Below are positions 47,411-58,600 of a stretch of 64,000 nt of DNA, piece after piece; within the stretch, counting starts at the first letter, position 1; every line of letters starts with the position of its first letter. Under the pieces are notes generated by a model. It did not search any database, had not been told where the DNA came from, and worked only from the letters and a program-made list of their open reading frames with translations. The position numbers and the translations under genes were made by a program. This stretch comes from Dipteris shenzhenensis (taxonomy: Eukaryota > Polypodiophyta > Polypodiopsida > Gleicheniales). The DNA is taken from assembly GCA_047967505.1 (NCBI GenBank), contig CM106538.1; one strand, given 5' to 3'.

Positions 47411-48173
47411 GCATTTCAATATGGAGGGGGGGAAAGCAGTGAGTACTCCATTGCCTCCATATGTGAAACTGAGTCATACAAATAGTCCCAAATCAGATGA
47501 GAGGGCCATGATGGCCAAGGTTCCTTATGCATCAGCGGTTGGGAGTCTTATGTATGCTATGATAGCTACTAGACCAGACATTGCATTTGCAATGGGAATT
47601 GTTAGCCGGTATATGGCTAATCCAAGAAAGAGGCATTGGGAGGCAGTTAAGTGCATCATGAGGTGCATGAAGGGTACCAAGGAGATGTGCATCTGCTTTG
47701 GTAAAGGAGACATGCATGTACTTGGGTACACAGATTCAGACTATGCAAGGCATGTGGATAGTAGGAGATCCACTTCTGATTATGTGTTCACCTTTGTAGG
47801 TGGTGCAGTGTCGTGGATGTCTCGTGCACAGAAGTGCATTGCTTTGTCTACCACAGAGGCTGAGTATGTTGCAGCCATAGAGGGTTGCAAGGAGGCTATA
47901 TGGCTTGATCGGCTAGTGGGAGATTTGGGGATTCATACAAGTGTACTGACATTGCATAGTGATTCCATGAGTGCTATTCAGCTAGCACAAAATCCGGTCT
48001 TTCATGCAAAGACCAAACACATTGAGGTCAAGTACCATTTCATTAGGGAGGTACTTGAGGACAAGCGCATAGAGCTTGTCAAGGTTCATACAGATGATAA
48101 CCCTATAGATATGATGAAGAGTCTACCTAGTCAGCAGTTTGAGTATTGTCGTGTATTGATGGGCATTGGATAG
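47406..48173 (+). pseudogene. Copia RT end and RNase H, intact frame
   Basis: The open frame of 255 residues begins at the end of RT and runs through PYASAVGSLMYAMIATRPD, YTDSDYARHVDSRRSTSDY (RNase H first Asp region) and STTEAEYVAAIEGCKEAIWL, TKHIEVKYHFIRE to a normal stop. This is the best preserved reading frame in the window. Marked as pseudogene because the upstream polyprotein is broken. Confidence 0.88.
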
Positions 48174-48226
48174 TATGTTCACTGGTTGTTCTCCCTTAAA
48201 GCCACATTGTCCTTTAAGTGGGAGGT

Positions 48227-48396
48227 TGTGGGGTTAAAGGTCACTGTTCCTTTACCCCAGTTATGTACAATACTTAAACACATATATAAATGAATGAAAA
48301 AGAAGATTAGGGTGGTTCTGCACCCATTAAAACTTGTGTGGCTCTCTGTCTCTCTCTCTCCCTCTTTCGTTCTTACTTCTGTTGAGAGCACTCTCA
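48227..48396 (+). repeat. Copia 3' LTR
   Basis: 170 bp, about ten mismatches from the 5' LTR, with the purine tract just before it. Confidence 0.95.
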
Positions 48397-48401
48397 CTTA
48401 C
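48397..48401. repeat. Target-site duplication CTTAC (right)
   Basis: Matches 43408-43412. Confidence 0.9.
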
Positions 48402-49560
48402 AGAGTTTGTTAAACCCCCCTAGTGAAGAGGGTGTAGGATGTGGGGCATGGCATATGTGAGACATTAGGGACTGGCTGATTTGGGATGCCATAAAGTGTG
48501 CGTGCATAATCATACCAGACCTAAGTGGAAGTGAGTGGTGAGGGGGATTGTCCCTCTAGAAATCTCTGCCAAAAGTCCTTAGAGTTCTTACTAAACAAAA
48601 TTTTCAGTAGTTCCTCCTCATTCTGGCGAATGAAGTCTAGTTTCTTTCTATGTACCAGTCGACAATACTCGCGCAGTATCTCTGGTTTGCTCAAAAGATT
48701 TTTTTTGGTTTCAAATTTGAGCTGATGGCATAAAGCCTTACACTGATCATCATACCAGCTATTACAGGGTACGCTCCAACGAGTGGTGTGAGGGAAAGCG
48801 TGAAGGGAAGTCTCATGTATTGAGTGACCAGGGTAGCACGATCCTCTAATAGGGGTTTGAAGTCAATATAAGCAAGCAGTATGTGCAGACGACCAGACTT
48901 AATAGGTGAGTAATCATGGTCAAAGCGTATATCATGATAGTTGGAGTAAGAACTCAGTGGGGTGGAGGGTGTTGTGCAATGGGGACCAAAATGATAAAGA
49001 AAAGATAGGTATGATCAGCCCCTAGAGGGAGAGGTGCTACGGTAAAATCAGTGATGCGATATGTGAAGGCAGGGGGTCCCATGATGTAATCAACAACACT
49101 GGAGCCTCCAAAAGCATGTGAAACCACTTGAGGTTGGCCATCTGTCAAGACCATTATAAATAATGAGATCATGCATCCTAACAAGGTCTAATAGGGCTTG
49201 CCCATAAGATGTGATCAGGGACCTCGTCTATCAGCCAAAACCCATAGCATACCTGCATCCTAAAGGTCAATGTCTGGCAGTAGAGTGGAATCATCCCTAA
49301 AGTCGAGGAGTGGTACCTGACGAGCGCCTATCCTCGCATTGAAGTTTCCAACTAGGAGGACTTCTCTGTGGCTAGAAAAGTCAACAATGGATTGATAAAG
49401 AGCAGCAAATGGAGATATCTCATCCTCATTTCGAGTATCTCTAGCAAGGTGGGAGATCTCACGGGGGAAGTAGCAAACTGCAACAAACAGATCCAGGATG
49501 TCCAAGTTTCCAATACAAATCCAAAGAAACCTAGAATGTGCATCTCTTTGGTCCTAGAGT
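48402..49560 (-). pseudogene. LINE AP-like endonuclease and linker
   Basis: LFVAVCYFPREISHL and VLLVGNFNARIG (49505-49290) are the endonuclease motifs; the usual GDFN has Asn for Asp. SSVVDYIMGPPAFTY and a final ADHTYL (about 49000-49110) match the S-D-x-L and D-H catalytic block. The linker contains a W-S-V-P-C-N-S-W-Y-D-D-x-C motif (about 48735-48785). Breaks occur near 49190-49260. Confidence 0.72.
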
Positions 49561-51280
49561 AGTGGCAACGAAAGTAATTGCATCTTCCATCGGTGTAGCC
49601 TCAGTGCGCATGATCCCATGTACTCTAATGTTGAGAGACTTGCTGGATCTCTACTACTGCTCCATGAGGGTAGCCAAAATGGTTACCCTTGCGGGTTCCA
49701 ATTTGGCCATGTCAACCCATCTGGTGGTCTCCTCAATTACAAATTGCATGCTCACAATCTATGCCTCAACAACTAGGGTACTCCCTGGGACTATGTATGG
49801 CTATGACCTCCTGCCAGAGCTACAAGATATCCTGTTTGAGTCCCTAAATGAGACCATCTTGCCCCCGAATGGCATGAGCCTATTCCTGTATGATGCGGCT
49901 CTACTCTTGGTTGAAGTAGACCCACTCCTGTGCGAAGGGATTAGCTCCATCTCGTACTCATGGATACTATGCACCTCCATGAGCAAGGTCTCCCAGGCCT
50001 CTAGTGTATCAGCATATCCATGTCCTAGGTAAAACTAAAATGGCTGTGACATGCAAGTATGGGGATGAGTCCAGAAGCTAGGTGGTGACTGGGTGAGCTA
50101 GGTGAGGTACGAAGATGAGAGTGGCATGGATGAGCCAGTCCCAATGGGATGTGGGAGCATGGGTTGACTCAGAGGGAGCTGGGAGAGAAAGGTCGAGGCA
50201 TAATGTGGAGCAGTGTGTGACACCTCCGAAGTAGGTGTCATAATTGGTGCGAAAGTTGTAATAGGGGAGGATGGGACAGATGAGGACTGTGACAACCTCC
50301 CTATTTCAGAGGAAAGGGAGGAGGCCGATGTGATGGGGTATGTCACTGTCTGTCATGGGTATTGCATTGATAGTAACCATGGCTAGGATGTAGAGGCTAT
50401 AAGTTGAGTCTGAGGCTGAAGCTAAAGATGAGGATATGGCGGGAGCTGAAACTGAAACTGAAGCTAAAGCGGGGGCTAAAGTAGAAGCAGGGAATGAGGC
50501 TAGAGCTAAAGCTAAGGTGGGTCCCACCTTTGCCTTGTTGTCAACCCCAAGTCCACTCTGGTTGTAGAGTGTGTTCATATCCTCTAGTTTTAGTTGTGTT
50601 TGGTGGTGTTGTCGTCTTTCTTAGATTTGTCCATCTCTTTATCATTTTTTCCCATTTTCTTGGACTAACTTCGATTCCTTTTGCATAGGTCCTAGTGTGG
50701 AAGATGGAGTGGAAGTGAGAGTATAAGGTGCCCCCCCATGGTCGGAGGTGCCCACATTATGGGGAAAGGGTGGTGCTGCAGGGGAAGAAGAGACCCAATG
50801 GGAGGGAGCATAGTTGGTAGGTGAGGAAGGGGGAAGGGAGTGTAGACGGATGGTTGATGGCAGGGGAGATATAGATGAGGGGCAACACCAAGGAGGGAGC
50901 AAGGGGGGGTAGAGTAGCCCCGAGTGGGAGGTAGGAATAGGAGGGGCAGGAGTGGGAGGGGCAGGCACAGGGAGGGGAAAAACAACCGAAGGAGGGGGCA
51001 GGGTAGCAATGGAGTGGAGGGACTATGAGGGTAGAGCAAGTAGCCATGTAGAGGGGAAGGGGCTGCAGGAGCTACAATGGGTGAAGGAGGAACTACAGCA
51101 GAGGCGGGGGAGTTGCAAAGGGCAATGGGGCTGCGAAGGGAGCTGCATGGAGCAGTAGAGCAGAGAGCAGGAGGAAGAGCAATAGAGCGGGGAGCTGCAA
51201 GTGGGGTAGTAGAGCAGGGAGCTGTAGGCTGGCACGGGGGGAGAGAGAGGGGAATTTAGGTTAATACTCTTAGGCCACAA
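49561..51280 (-). pseudogene. LINE ORF1 region (tentative)
   Basis: Minus-strand frames are Pro-rich (51047-50642), then Ala/Ser-rich (50578-50306), then an Ile/Glu-rich coil-like stretch and an RRM-like segment near 49600. This order resembles plant L1 ORF1 nucleic-acid-binding proteins, though divergence is high and several stops are present. The long plus-strand frame 49538-50032 is its antisense. Confidence 0.4.
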
Positions 51281-51779
51281 GGGATAATAACATTGTGTTA
51301 ATTTTCCATGGTTTCAGAAAGAGTCCTTGGAGACATGCAATCCTTAGCACTCCTTTTGCTAGTAAAGAGGTTTATTAACCCTTGAAACCCTTTTTGTTGG
51401 GCTTCATCATTATAACCTGTATTGGTTGGGTGGATGAACCCTTTGTCACCCCTTTTTCCAGTGAAAGGGATGTTGAACACTTCATTAAGCTTCTAGTGGC
51501 AAGGGCACTTTATGAGCCTATTGGAATGTACTGATGGTAGGATATGTTTCACCATGAGCATAGCATCAAGGGAAATAATTATACTACACATGAGCCTCTT
51601 GGAATCCAATGGTTGTAGGAAATGCATGCTCTCAGATGGATGCCACCATGACCCCTTTCACACCAACAAAAGGGCGCAATGCACCATGTATATACTATCT
51701 AGCTTTTTCATTATGTATATACCTAGCGCACCATGCATATACTCATATTTGGAATGTAAACCTTTCTAGCTCTTTTTTT

Positions 51780-53440
51780 GTGTTGGGAGGTAATTATTTT
51801 TCCTATAAGATTATTTTCACCATTTGTTTGGATAGATTTTTATAAATGTATGTTTTTATATCTCATCAATCTGAGCTACGGTTTGGTTATGGCCATTTTT
51901 TATTCTCATCACATCTCCACGGATCCTTTCATTGGCAAAAGGATACTAGAAGGATGAAAAGACTTAATCTTGATTTCATAGCTAGATAGAACAAAACAAT
52001 AACATACTTTTTATTTATTCAAAAACTTACTTTTGATTGCATGGCTAGAAAGAGCACAAAAATTCCAATTCTTTTCTTTTTACAACTCATCAATCCGAGC
52101 TACGATTTGCAAGTTATGACCATTTTTTCACCATCATCACGTCTCCATGGACCCTTTCACTGGTGAAATGGTCTTAGAAGGATGAAAAAATATTATTTTT
52201 AACTGCATGGTTAGGCGGAACACAAAAATTACATCACTTTTTCTTTTTACAGCTCAGCAATCCGAGCTACGGTTTGAGAGTTGTGACCTAGTTTTTACAT
52301 TCATCACATCTCTATGGACACTTTCGCCAACAAAAGGGTCCTATAAAGATGCAAAAACTTACTTTTGATTGCACATCTAGATAGAGAAAAAGATTAAATC
52401 ACTTTTCCTTTTTACATCTCATCATTTCGAGCTATGGTTTCAAAGTTATGACCATTTTTTCACTACCATCACGTCTCCATGGACCCTTTCGCTGCTCGCA
52501 GTCTCGAAGAAATATTATATTTGATTGCATTGTTAGATGGATCACAAAAATTACATCACTTTTTGTTTTTATATCTCACCAAATTTGAGAGGCTCGTCAC
52601 ATATCCATGGACCCTTTCACTGGTGAAAGGGTCCTAGAAGGATGCAAAATACTACTTTTGACTGCATCTTGGCTAAGAAACACTATCTGCTTGGATCCTT
52701 TCAAAATTTTTTGTTTCCAAAGAGTGAATAAACCAAAATTTCATAAGTTTTAAGGCTCTTCAACAAAAAATAAGCTCATAGGACTCTTTTGCTAGCAAAA
52801 GAGTCATTTGAAATTTTTTTGGATGCATTCAAATTGAAAATAAATAAATGAATCTCGATCTTTGAAAAGACCATGAGATTGGAGCCGACCGAATGGTCCT
52901 ATGGTGTTTTTACAAACCGAACTTGATTTAATTTCTTGAGGCTCTATACAACAAAGAAAAATTCCAAGAGACCCTTTGGCCAACAAAAGGGTCCTATGGC
53001 TATTTTTAAGACCTTAATTTAGCATCAACTCTCTATGTATTACTAGCCCTTCTCCATTGCAACTTGCGTCGCTTCTCTTTTGGAGCATCCACTTCACCCC
53101 CCCTTTTGAACTTCACCTCATCATCTCCCCTCCATTAAGGGGAGCTATGATAAATGGAGGTGACCTCTCAAAAACCATGGAAAGTCATCATGATGATGGT
53201 TAACAAAAGTGCTCATAACTCTATAACCGTAGCTTGGATTGATGAGATGTAAAAATAAAATGTCATGTACGTTTTGTCTTGTATTTGACTATGTAGTCAA
53301 AATAAAAATTCAGCATCTTTCTAGGACCCTTTCACTAGCAAAAGGGTTCATGGAGATGTGATAATGGTCATAACTCTCAAACTATAGCTTTGATTGATGA
53401 ACTATGAAAAGGGCAAATGATGTATTTATAAAACTCTATC
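51780..53440. repeat. Satellite-like array (about 165-bp unit) with inverted copies
   Basis: Direct units carry AATCCGAGCTACGGTTTG..TGACCATTTTTTCACC..CACGTCTCCATGGACCCTTTC. The anchor recurs near 51864, 52088, 52255, 52421 and 52578, mostly about 165 bp apart. The same material appears reversed at about 53195-53430 (for example GCTTTGATTGATGAACTATG and CATGGAGATGTGAT). The intervening 52680-53190 is AT-rich with scattered GACTCTTTTGC fragments. No coding region. Confidence 0.7.
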
Positions 53441-53491
53441 CAGTCAAATGGTCAATATAATTTTATAAAAAAATTTGGTCTTCCCAACATT

Positions 53492-53492
<1 letters not shown>

Positions 53493-53535
<43 letters not shown>
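53493..53535. repeat. (AG)n microsatellite
   Basis: About 21 uninterrupted AG units, running into the RG-rich reading frame. Confidence 0.95.
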
Positions 53536-53537
<2 letters not shown>

Positions 53538-53541
53538 GATT

Positions 53542-53848
53542 ACCATGCCAAACATGAGTATATACATGATGCAATGCATCAAAAGAGACTCTTCCTCTAG
53601 AGGAAGAGGAAGAGGAAATACTACATTTTATAATAAGAGTGGAGGCAAGAGGACATTAACTAGCCAAGATGTTGGAGTTGAGAGAAAGAGAGAGGATCAC
53701 CATGCCAAACATGAGTATATACATGATGTAGTGCACCAAAAGAGACTCTTCCTCTAGAGGAATAGGAAGAGGAAGAGGAAATACTACATTTTCTAAGAAG
53801 AGTGGAGGCAAGAAGACTTCAACTAGCCAAGATGTTGGAGTCGAGAGA
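53542..53848. repeat. 157-bp tandem duplication with GGAAGAGGAAGAGGAAA
   Basis: Copies start ACCATGCCAAACATGAG at 53542 and 53699 and differ at several positions, including a stop in the second. Confidence 0.9.
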
Positions 53849-54109
53849 TTTAGTGGGACACATGAAGAGCTTCTCCATGATATTGAGGGGGAAGAGGGGG
53901 GGAAGACGAATATCATGATGAGAAGGAGGAGAGCAAGCCTCAAGTATGTAGATGATAGTGAGAGAGGTGGGGGTCACATTGGTTTGGAGGCCAATGATGC
54001 CAACTTTGAATTGGCAAGTGGGGAGATATCATTAGCAAATGGAGGGTTTTTAGTTCAAATTAAAATCCTTGAATACCCTTACGTACACAATCATTCGTTT
54101 AAGGGTTAG
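53545..54109 (+). CDS. RG-rich ORF family, unrecognised
   Basis: The first frame (53545-53757) and the frame through the second repeat copy (to 54109) encode peptides rich in Ser, Arg, Gly and Lys (SSSRGRGRGNTTF), followed by an acidic stretch and MMRRRRASLKYVDDSERGG (53915-53971). Composition suggests an RNA-binding RG-type tail or a TE-derived protein. No domain is recognised. The frame with the longest continuous coding look runs from the second copy to the stop at 54107-54109. It may be a chance frame made by the duplicated purine-rich sequence. Confidence 0.3.
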
Positions 54110-54590
54110 GTGGTATATAGTAGTCCTTATGGTGTGTGGGGATTCCATACTAGGGTACATATCTAATGTTATGGTTTTATGATATTTTCAATTGACCAAT
54201 GTAGTGGTTAGATGAGGGTTAGATTGCACATTGTCGAAAATACTTTGAGTATGATATGTTTGCTTACTTTCAAAGCATGGATATGATCATGACTACAATA
54301 TATTGCTTTACATCTTTGGTATATGCTTGAAGGTATGTACTTGTAGTATGACAAGAATTACATCATATCTATAGTGTTTTGTGTTTTGTGGTTTGTGTGC
54401 ACATTCTATGTTGGTATTGTATTTTTGGTGCTACATGGTTGGACAAACCTAGAGGGTATGCAGTGAAGGCATCAAAAGGGTGCACAACATCATTTCTCTA
54501 GGAAAGGGTATATCATGAAAGGTCATTGGAATCAAGCTTGGAGCTAGAAGCTCATGGGTTTGAACTCATGAAAAAATCATACTCCAAAAA
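54110..54590. other. No gene recognised
   Basis: AT-rich. Nothing identified. Confidence 0.4.
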
Positions 54591-54592
54591 TT

Positions 54593-56070
54593 TGATTAGC
54601 AACTCTAAAAAGGTCCAACAAATCTCACACTCGTAATTAAAACATTAGAAATACTTACTTTTAAAATAAGTTGAGCATATAAAACATTCCTAAACCCTAA
54701 ATACCAAATTGTAGACCCTAAACCCTAATCTTAAACCCTAGATAGTAAATCACAAATTACAGATCCTAAATCTAAGATCTTACATCCTAGATGTTAAAAC
54801 CTAAACCATAAACCCTAAATCCTAAACCCTAGACCTTTGACCACAAACCCTAGACTTCTTAAAACTTCTCTGCAGCTTGATCTCAACGTTTTCCACTTCA
54901 AAATATGTTTTCTTGAATTCTTGAAAGTATATCGTCAGAATGAGTTCATCTCGATACCAAAGATATTTATGTTCTTGCATATAAAAAATGTCACATTGCA
55001 AGATATTGCCCAATTTGCAAAGTCTCCATGTGGAATTTTTACGTGTACTTTAAGATTGATCATGTTGGTGATTATCACTATGCATCTTCTCTCACCACAA
55101 CATTGGAAATGACACACATAATAGGATCAAAACTAGGAATTTTTCCAAAGGCGACCACTGCAATCTCCTCATATTACACCACATCCATACCCTCTATAAG
55201 GGTGAATACATGTTTTATGAAAAATAGATTAGCAATTGTAAAAAAGATCCAACAAATTTCACACTTGTAATTATTAACATTAGAAATACTTAATTTTATA
55301 ACAAATTGAGTTGATAAAACATTCCCAAACCCTAAATCCCAAATTTTAGACCTTAAACCTTAATCTTAAACCCTAGACCTAAATCCTAGATAGCAAACCA
55401 CAAATCGAAGATCCTAAATCTAAGATCTTACATCCTAAATGCTAAAACCTAAACCATAGACCCTAAATCCTAACCCGTAGACTTTGACCATAAGCCCTAG
55501 ACTTCTAAACCCTAGATTCTACACTCTAAACTCTTAACCTTATACACTAACCTGTAAGCCATAAACCCTAAACTCTAGACCCTAGACCCTTACCCTAACC
55601 CTTAGATCCTAGAATCTAAACTCTTAGCCTTATACATTAACCTATAAGCCCTAGAACCTAAACCCTAAATCTTACATGCTAAACCCTAAAATTGAGACTC
55701 TAAACTCTAGACCTTAGAACTTAAACCCTAGATTTTAGATGCTAAACTCTTAACCTTATACACTAACCTATAAGCCCTAAACCCTAAATCCTAAACCCTA
55801 AGCTCAAGACCCTAAACCCTAAAACCTAGACTTTAGACCCCTAGACCCTAGATTCTACAATCTAAACTCTTAAGATTATACACCAACCTATAACCCCTAA
55901 ACCCCAAACCCCAAACCCTAAACCCGAGATCCTTGAACCTAGACCCTTGCCCCTATATCCTAGACCCTAAAATCTAGATCTTAGACCCTAAATTTTGGAT
56001 CTTAGGCCTTAGACCCTAAACCCTAAACCCTAGACCATAGATCATAAACCCTACCTAAACCCTAAATTGC
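54593..56070. repeat. Degenerate telomere-type (CCCTAAA) array with internal duplication
   Basis: Hundreds of bases built from CCCTAAA-like units with many variants (AACCCTAGA, ATCTTAAACC). A block at 54593-54860 is repeated at 55227-55508 in the same order (for example AAGATCTTACATCC-A-ATG-TAAAACCTAAACC). This is an interstitial, diverged array and not a chromosome end, because ordinary DNA follows on both sides. Confidence 0.8.
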
Positions 56071-56147
56071 AATGAATAATTTATAAAATATATTAATTTG
56101 TGCAACAGGTTGTGTGCATCCCTAAACTATTGCACATGTAACAAATG

Positions 56148-56200
56148 GGTGCACCCCCAACCTATTGCATGTGCGATAGGGTTGGGTGTGCACCAACCTT
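56148..56200. other. Imperfect hairpin GTGCACCC...GGGTGTGCAC
   Basis: GTGCACCCCCAACCTATTGC pairs with a nearby complementary segment (GATAGGGTTGGGTGTGCAC) across a short loop, after the telomere-like array. It could be part of a foldback element. Confidence 0.45.
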
Positions 56201-56802
56201 TTTACAGGAATCATAAAATTTCCTTGATTTGGTAATAGGTTGGCCAACTTGTTACACGTGCAATAGGTTGGGGGTAACACATGCCTAACAAGATAATTGA
56301 AATCTTGCAGAGTGGCATAGAAGCCAAGATGCTAGTAGATGGGAGCAAAAAAGCCATATATTAACACATTAAGGACAAACACAATCAATGGACAAACTTT
56401 ATGTGTGGTGCAAATTGCAATGGATAGATGCATTGGCACGAGCACATGCAAGGCCTATGGCACAATGGCATTAGTTGAGAGCACTTGATAGCTGCACAAA
56501 AAGTAGCTAAGAGAAGCTCATATTAGCTGACATAGGAGGGCCAGAAGCCAACAGTAGAGGCCACACAATGAGGAAAGAACAACATAGAAGCATGTAAACT
56601 ATGCACAGATGGCAAACTAGTAGTAGACCAGGTTGATGCTAGGGACAAGTGGCAACAAGAATAGATGGAAAAATCAAGGGAAGGATGTTGAGTTATGGTG
56701 CCATGAGCACGTATAAGAGGCTAAGGTATGGTATAGGAATGTATTAAAGTAGCCACCCTAGGACATCCACAAGGAGAGATGTGGATCAGAGGATCCCATA
56801 GG

Positions 56803-56994
56803 TGTTGACTATTCAAAGGGCTCTCTCTATATAAGAATCCTATTATGTATTGTTGATTATATATGTTGAAATAGATTGAGTGTTTCCTATTCGGTGTCTC
56901 TCTCCTCATGTTTTTCATTGTATGCTTTGAGCCTCCGTAGTAGATACATTGATCTCATGTACACTAGGCTTAGCATGATCCCACTATATTGACA
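56803..56994 (+). repeat. Copia LTR (third copia element, left end uncertain)
   Basis: The right end is set by the primer-binding site. A TATA box CTATATAAG lies at about 56825. TGTTGACTATTC at 56803 fits a start. An alternative start is TGTTGAG at about 56688. Confidence 0.5.
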
Positions 56995-57006
56995 TGGTAT
57001 GAGAGC
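56995..57006 (+). promoter_or_regulatory. Primer-binding site, one mismatch
   Basis: TGGTATGAGAGC, one change from the initiator-Met site, directly after GACA. Confidence 0.65.
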
Positions 57007-57970
57007 TTAGGTTTAGCTAAGCCTAGATTGAGATTAAGAGGTCTACTCTATTGATTGAGAGAGACAAGCATAGGGACTCAAGAGATAGCTTTGAGAGAGA
57101 GACTCCCTAGAACATCAAGCAACTTCGATGTGCAATAGGCACAACTCGACCGTAGAGCACCAAGCGACCTTTGCAATAGCTCAACATTCCGGACTGCTTT
57201 GCCTCTGCCATCTACAATAGCTCCAAAGGCTCAAACGTCCCTCAATGACTTGACTCACCCACCTCCACCAAGAACTTTCCAGGGGCTGCCACTCCATCTG
57301 CAACTTGTCTCCATTGAGAGATCCACATCAAGGCGATGAGAGGCAACTCTACTAAAGCCTCACAACCAAGCAAGGCCAACTGGCTCAGCCTTCAACAAGG
57401 ACCATGCCTTTAATAGCACCAAGAGACTTCCACTGGATTCTCGGCTGAAGTGCATCTCCTTTATTGACAGAACAGCGACCTTCCAAGCCTCCACGTGACT
57501 CGCCACAAGCCTGAGCTTCAATAACTACAACAGCTGACCACATGCAATGCCCATAGCCTCACGAATGTATCAATGCTCTACTGGCTAGCTCCTACTCTAC
57601 AGAAGCCAAGGATCAAAGCTTCATCCTGGCGGCTCCCAGTAACCAGTCTCCTTGATGACATGCTCGGCTACTCAACCAAGCCATCCTTGATGACATGCTC
57701 GACTACTCTGTCTAAGGCCTCAAGGCCTCCAACACCATAGCTCCTAGTTGCATGCAATGCTCACAGCAGACGAAATCTCCTTCCTCTCTTTCGATATTCA
57801 TCCACATCAATGATTTGTACGTTCACTCAATCCTAAAGGTCTAGCCTATGTATTTTTTGAATTTAAACATTTTTTCCTTTTTGACAATTCTTTGCATTGA
57901 TATGTGATGACTTATATGACACTATGAGGTCCTTAGTCCTCAATCAATATACCGATCATTAGGGGAGAAT
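57007..57970. other. Leader-like, C-rich region, no gene
   Basis: Richer in C than its surroundings, with a duplicated GATGACATGCTCG-CTACTC segment at about 57650-57710. No Gag motif was found after the primer-binding site, so the body of the third copia element is missing or non-coding. Confidence 0.35.
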
Positions 57971-57990
57971 TGGGGTCTCAAAAGGGCCTC
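57971..57990. repeat. 20-bp inverted repeat (left)
   Basis: TGGGGTCTCAAAAGGGCCTC is the exact inverse of 63371-63390. Confidence 0.85.
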
Positions 57991-58183
57991 ATAAGGAATG
58001 GGTTAAGAAATGGATTAGGCTAATGCAAGACCTCTTGTGGGGTCCAAGGGAGTCCTAACCCCCCCAACTTAGGTGGGTTAAGCCTAGTAATCCCACCTCT
58101 TATACCTAGGAGGGGGCCACCTCTTACACCAAGTAGGGGGCACTTCTCACAAAGTCAAAATTTTGAATTTTGAATTTGAATTC

Positions 58184-58600
58184 CCTCTCTCTCCCTCCTC
58201 CCCCCATCGTCCAAAGTCAAAATTTTGAATTGTGAATTTTGAATTAGCCCCATCCTCCTCCCTGTCTCCCTCCTCCTTCTCTTCCCACACATCCCATTCC
58301 TCCTCCTCCTCCTCTTCGTCTCTCCCCCCTCCTCGCTCCTCCCTCCACCCCTCCTCCTCCCTTTGTCCACATGCCTCCTCCTCCGTCCTCCCACATGTGT
58401 CCTCCTCCTTCCCCCCCTATTGCTTTTTCTTACTCCTCCTCCTCCCTCATGCTCATCCATTCTCCTCTTCCCTCATGCTCATGCCAACTCCTCCTTCCTC
58501 CTACTCATGCATGCTCCTCTTGCCTCATGCTCATGCCTGCTCCTATTGCTTCTCCTCCTCCTACTCATGCGTATTCATCTACTCGCATCCTCACACCTAG
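58184..58600. repeat. Polypyrimidine (CTCCTCC)n tract
   Basis: A long C/T-rich stretch with ACTCATGC-type segments. Frames across it give Ser/Leu/Pro low-complexity peptides and are not genes. Confidence 0.85.

Larger units (their letters stand above)
43413..48396 (+). mobile_element. Near-complete Ty1/copia retrotransposon
   Basis: It has two 170-bp LTRs (43413-43582 and 48227-48396), a primer-binding site (43585-43596, one change from TGGTATCAGAGC), a purine tract before the 3' LTR (about 48216-48226) and a 5-bp duplication CTTAC on both sides (43408-43412 and 48397-48401). Gag, protease, integrase, RT and RNase H follow in copia order. About ten LTR differences over 170 bp, with several stops and shifts, mark an old, inactive copy. 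It interrupts a LINE. Confidence 0.95.
42745..51280 (-). mobile_element. L1-type LINE, 3' truncated, split by a copia insertion
   Basis: Minus-strand order: Pro-rich then Ser/Ala-rich frames (51280-50306) and an RRM-like segment (RVHGIMRTEATPMEDAI, about 49590-49640) suggest ORF1. The endonuclease follows (49505-48960), then a linker (48950-48402), then, after the 4984-bp copia insertion, the RT (43412-42745). It ends after GCPLSPTMFGLYID, before the catalytic Y/F-ADD box, so it lacks RNase H and the 3' end. Frame breaks are frequent. Left of it lies the DDE-like pseudogene. Confidence 0.72.

Noticed and set aside
49538-50032. 165-residue plus-strand frame
   Set aside because: Antisense to the LINE ORF1/endonuclease region. 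The minus strand carries the recognisable motifs.
50642-51280. Overlapping minus-strand Pro-rich frames taken as separate genes
   Set aside because: Several frames of the same low-complexity stretch are open at once. It fits a LINE ORF1 N-terminal region better than independent genes.
54593-56070. A true telomere at this position
   Set aside because: Units are degenerate, interspersed with other sequence, and flanked on both sides by ordinary DNA.
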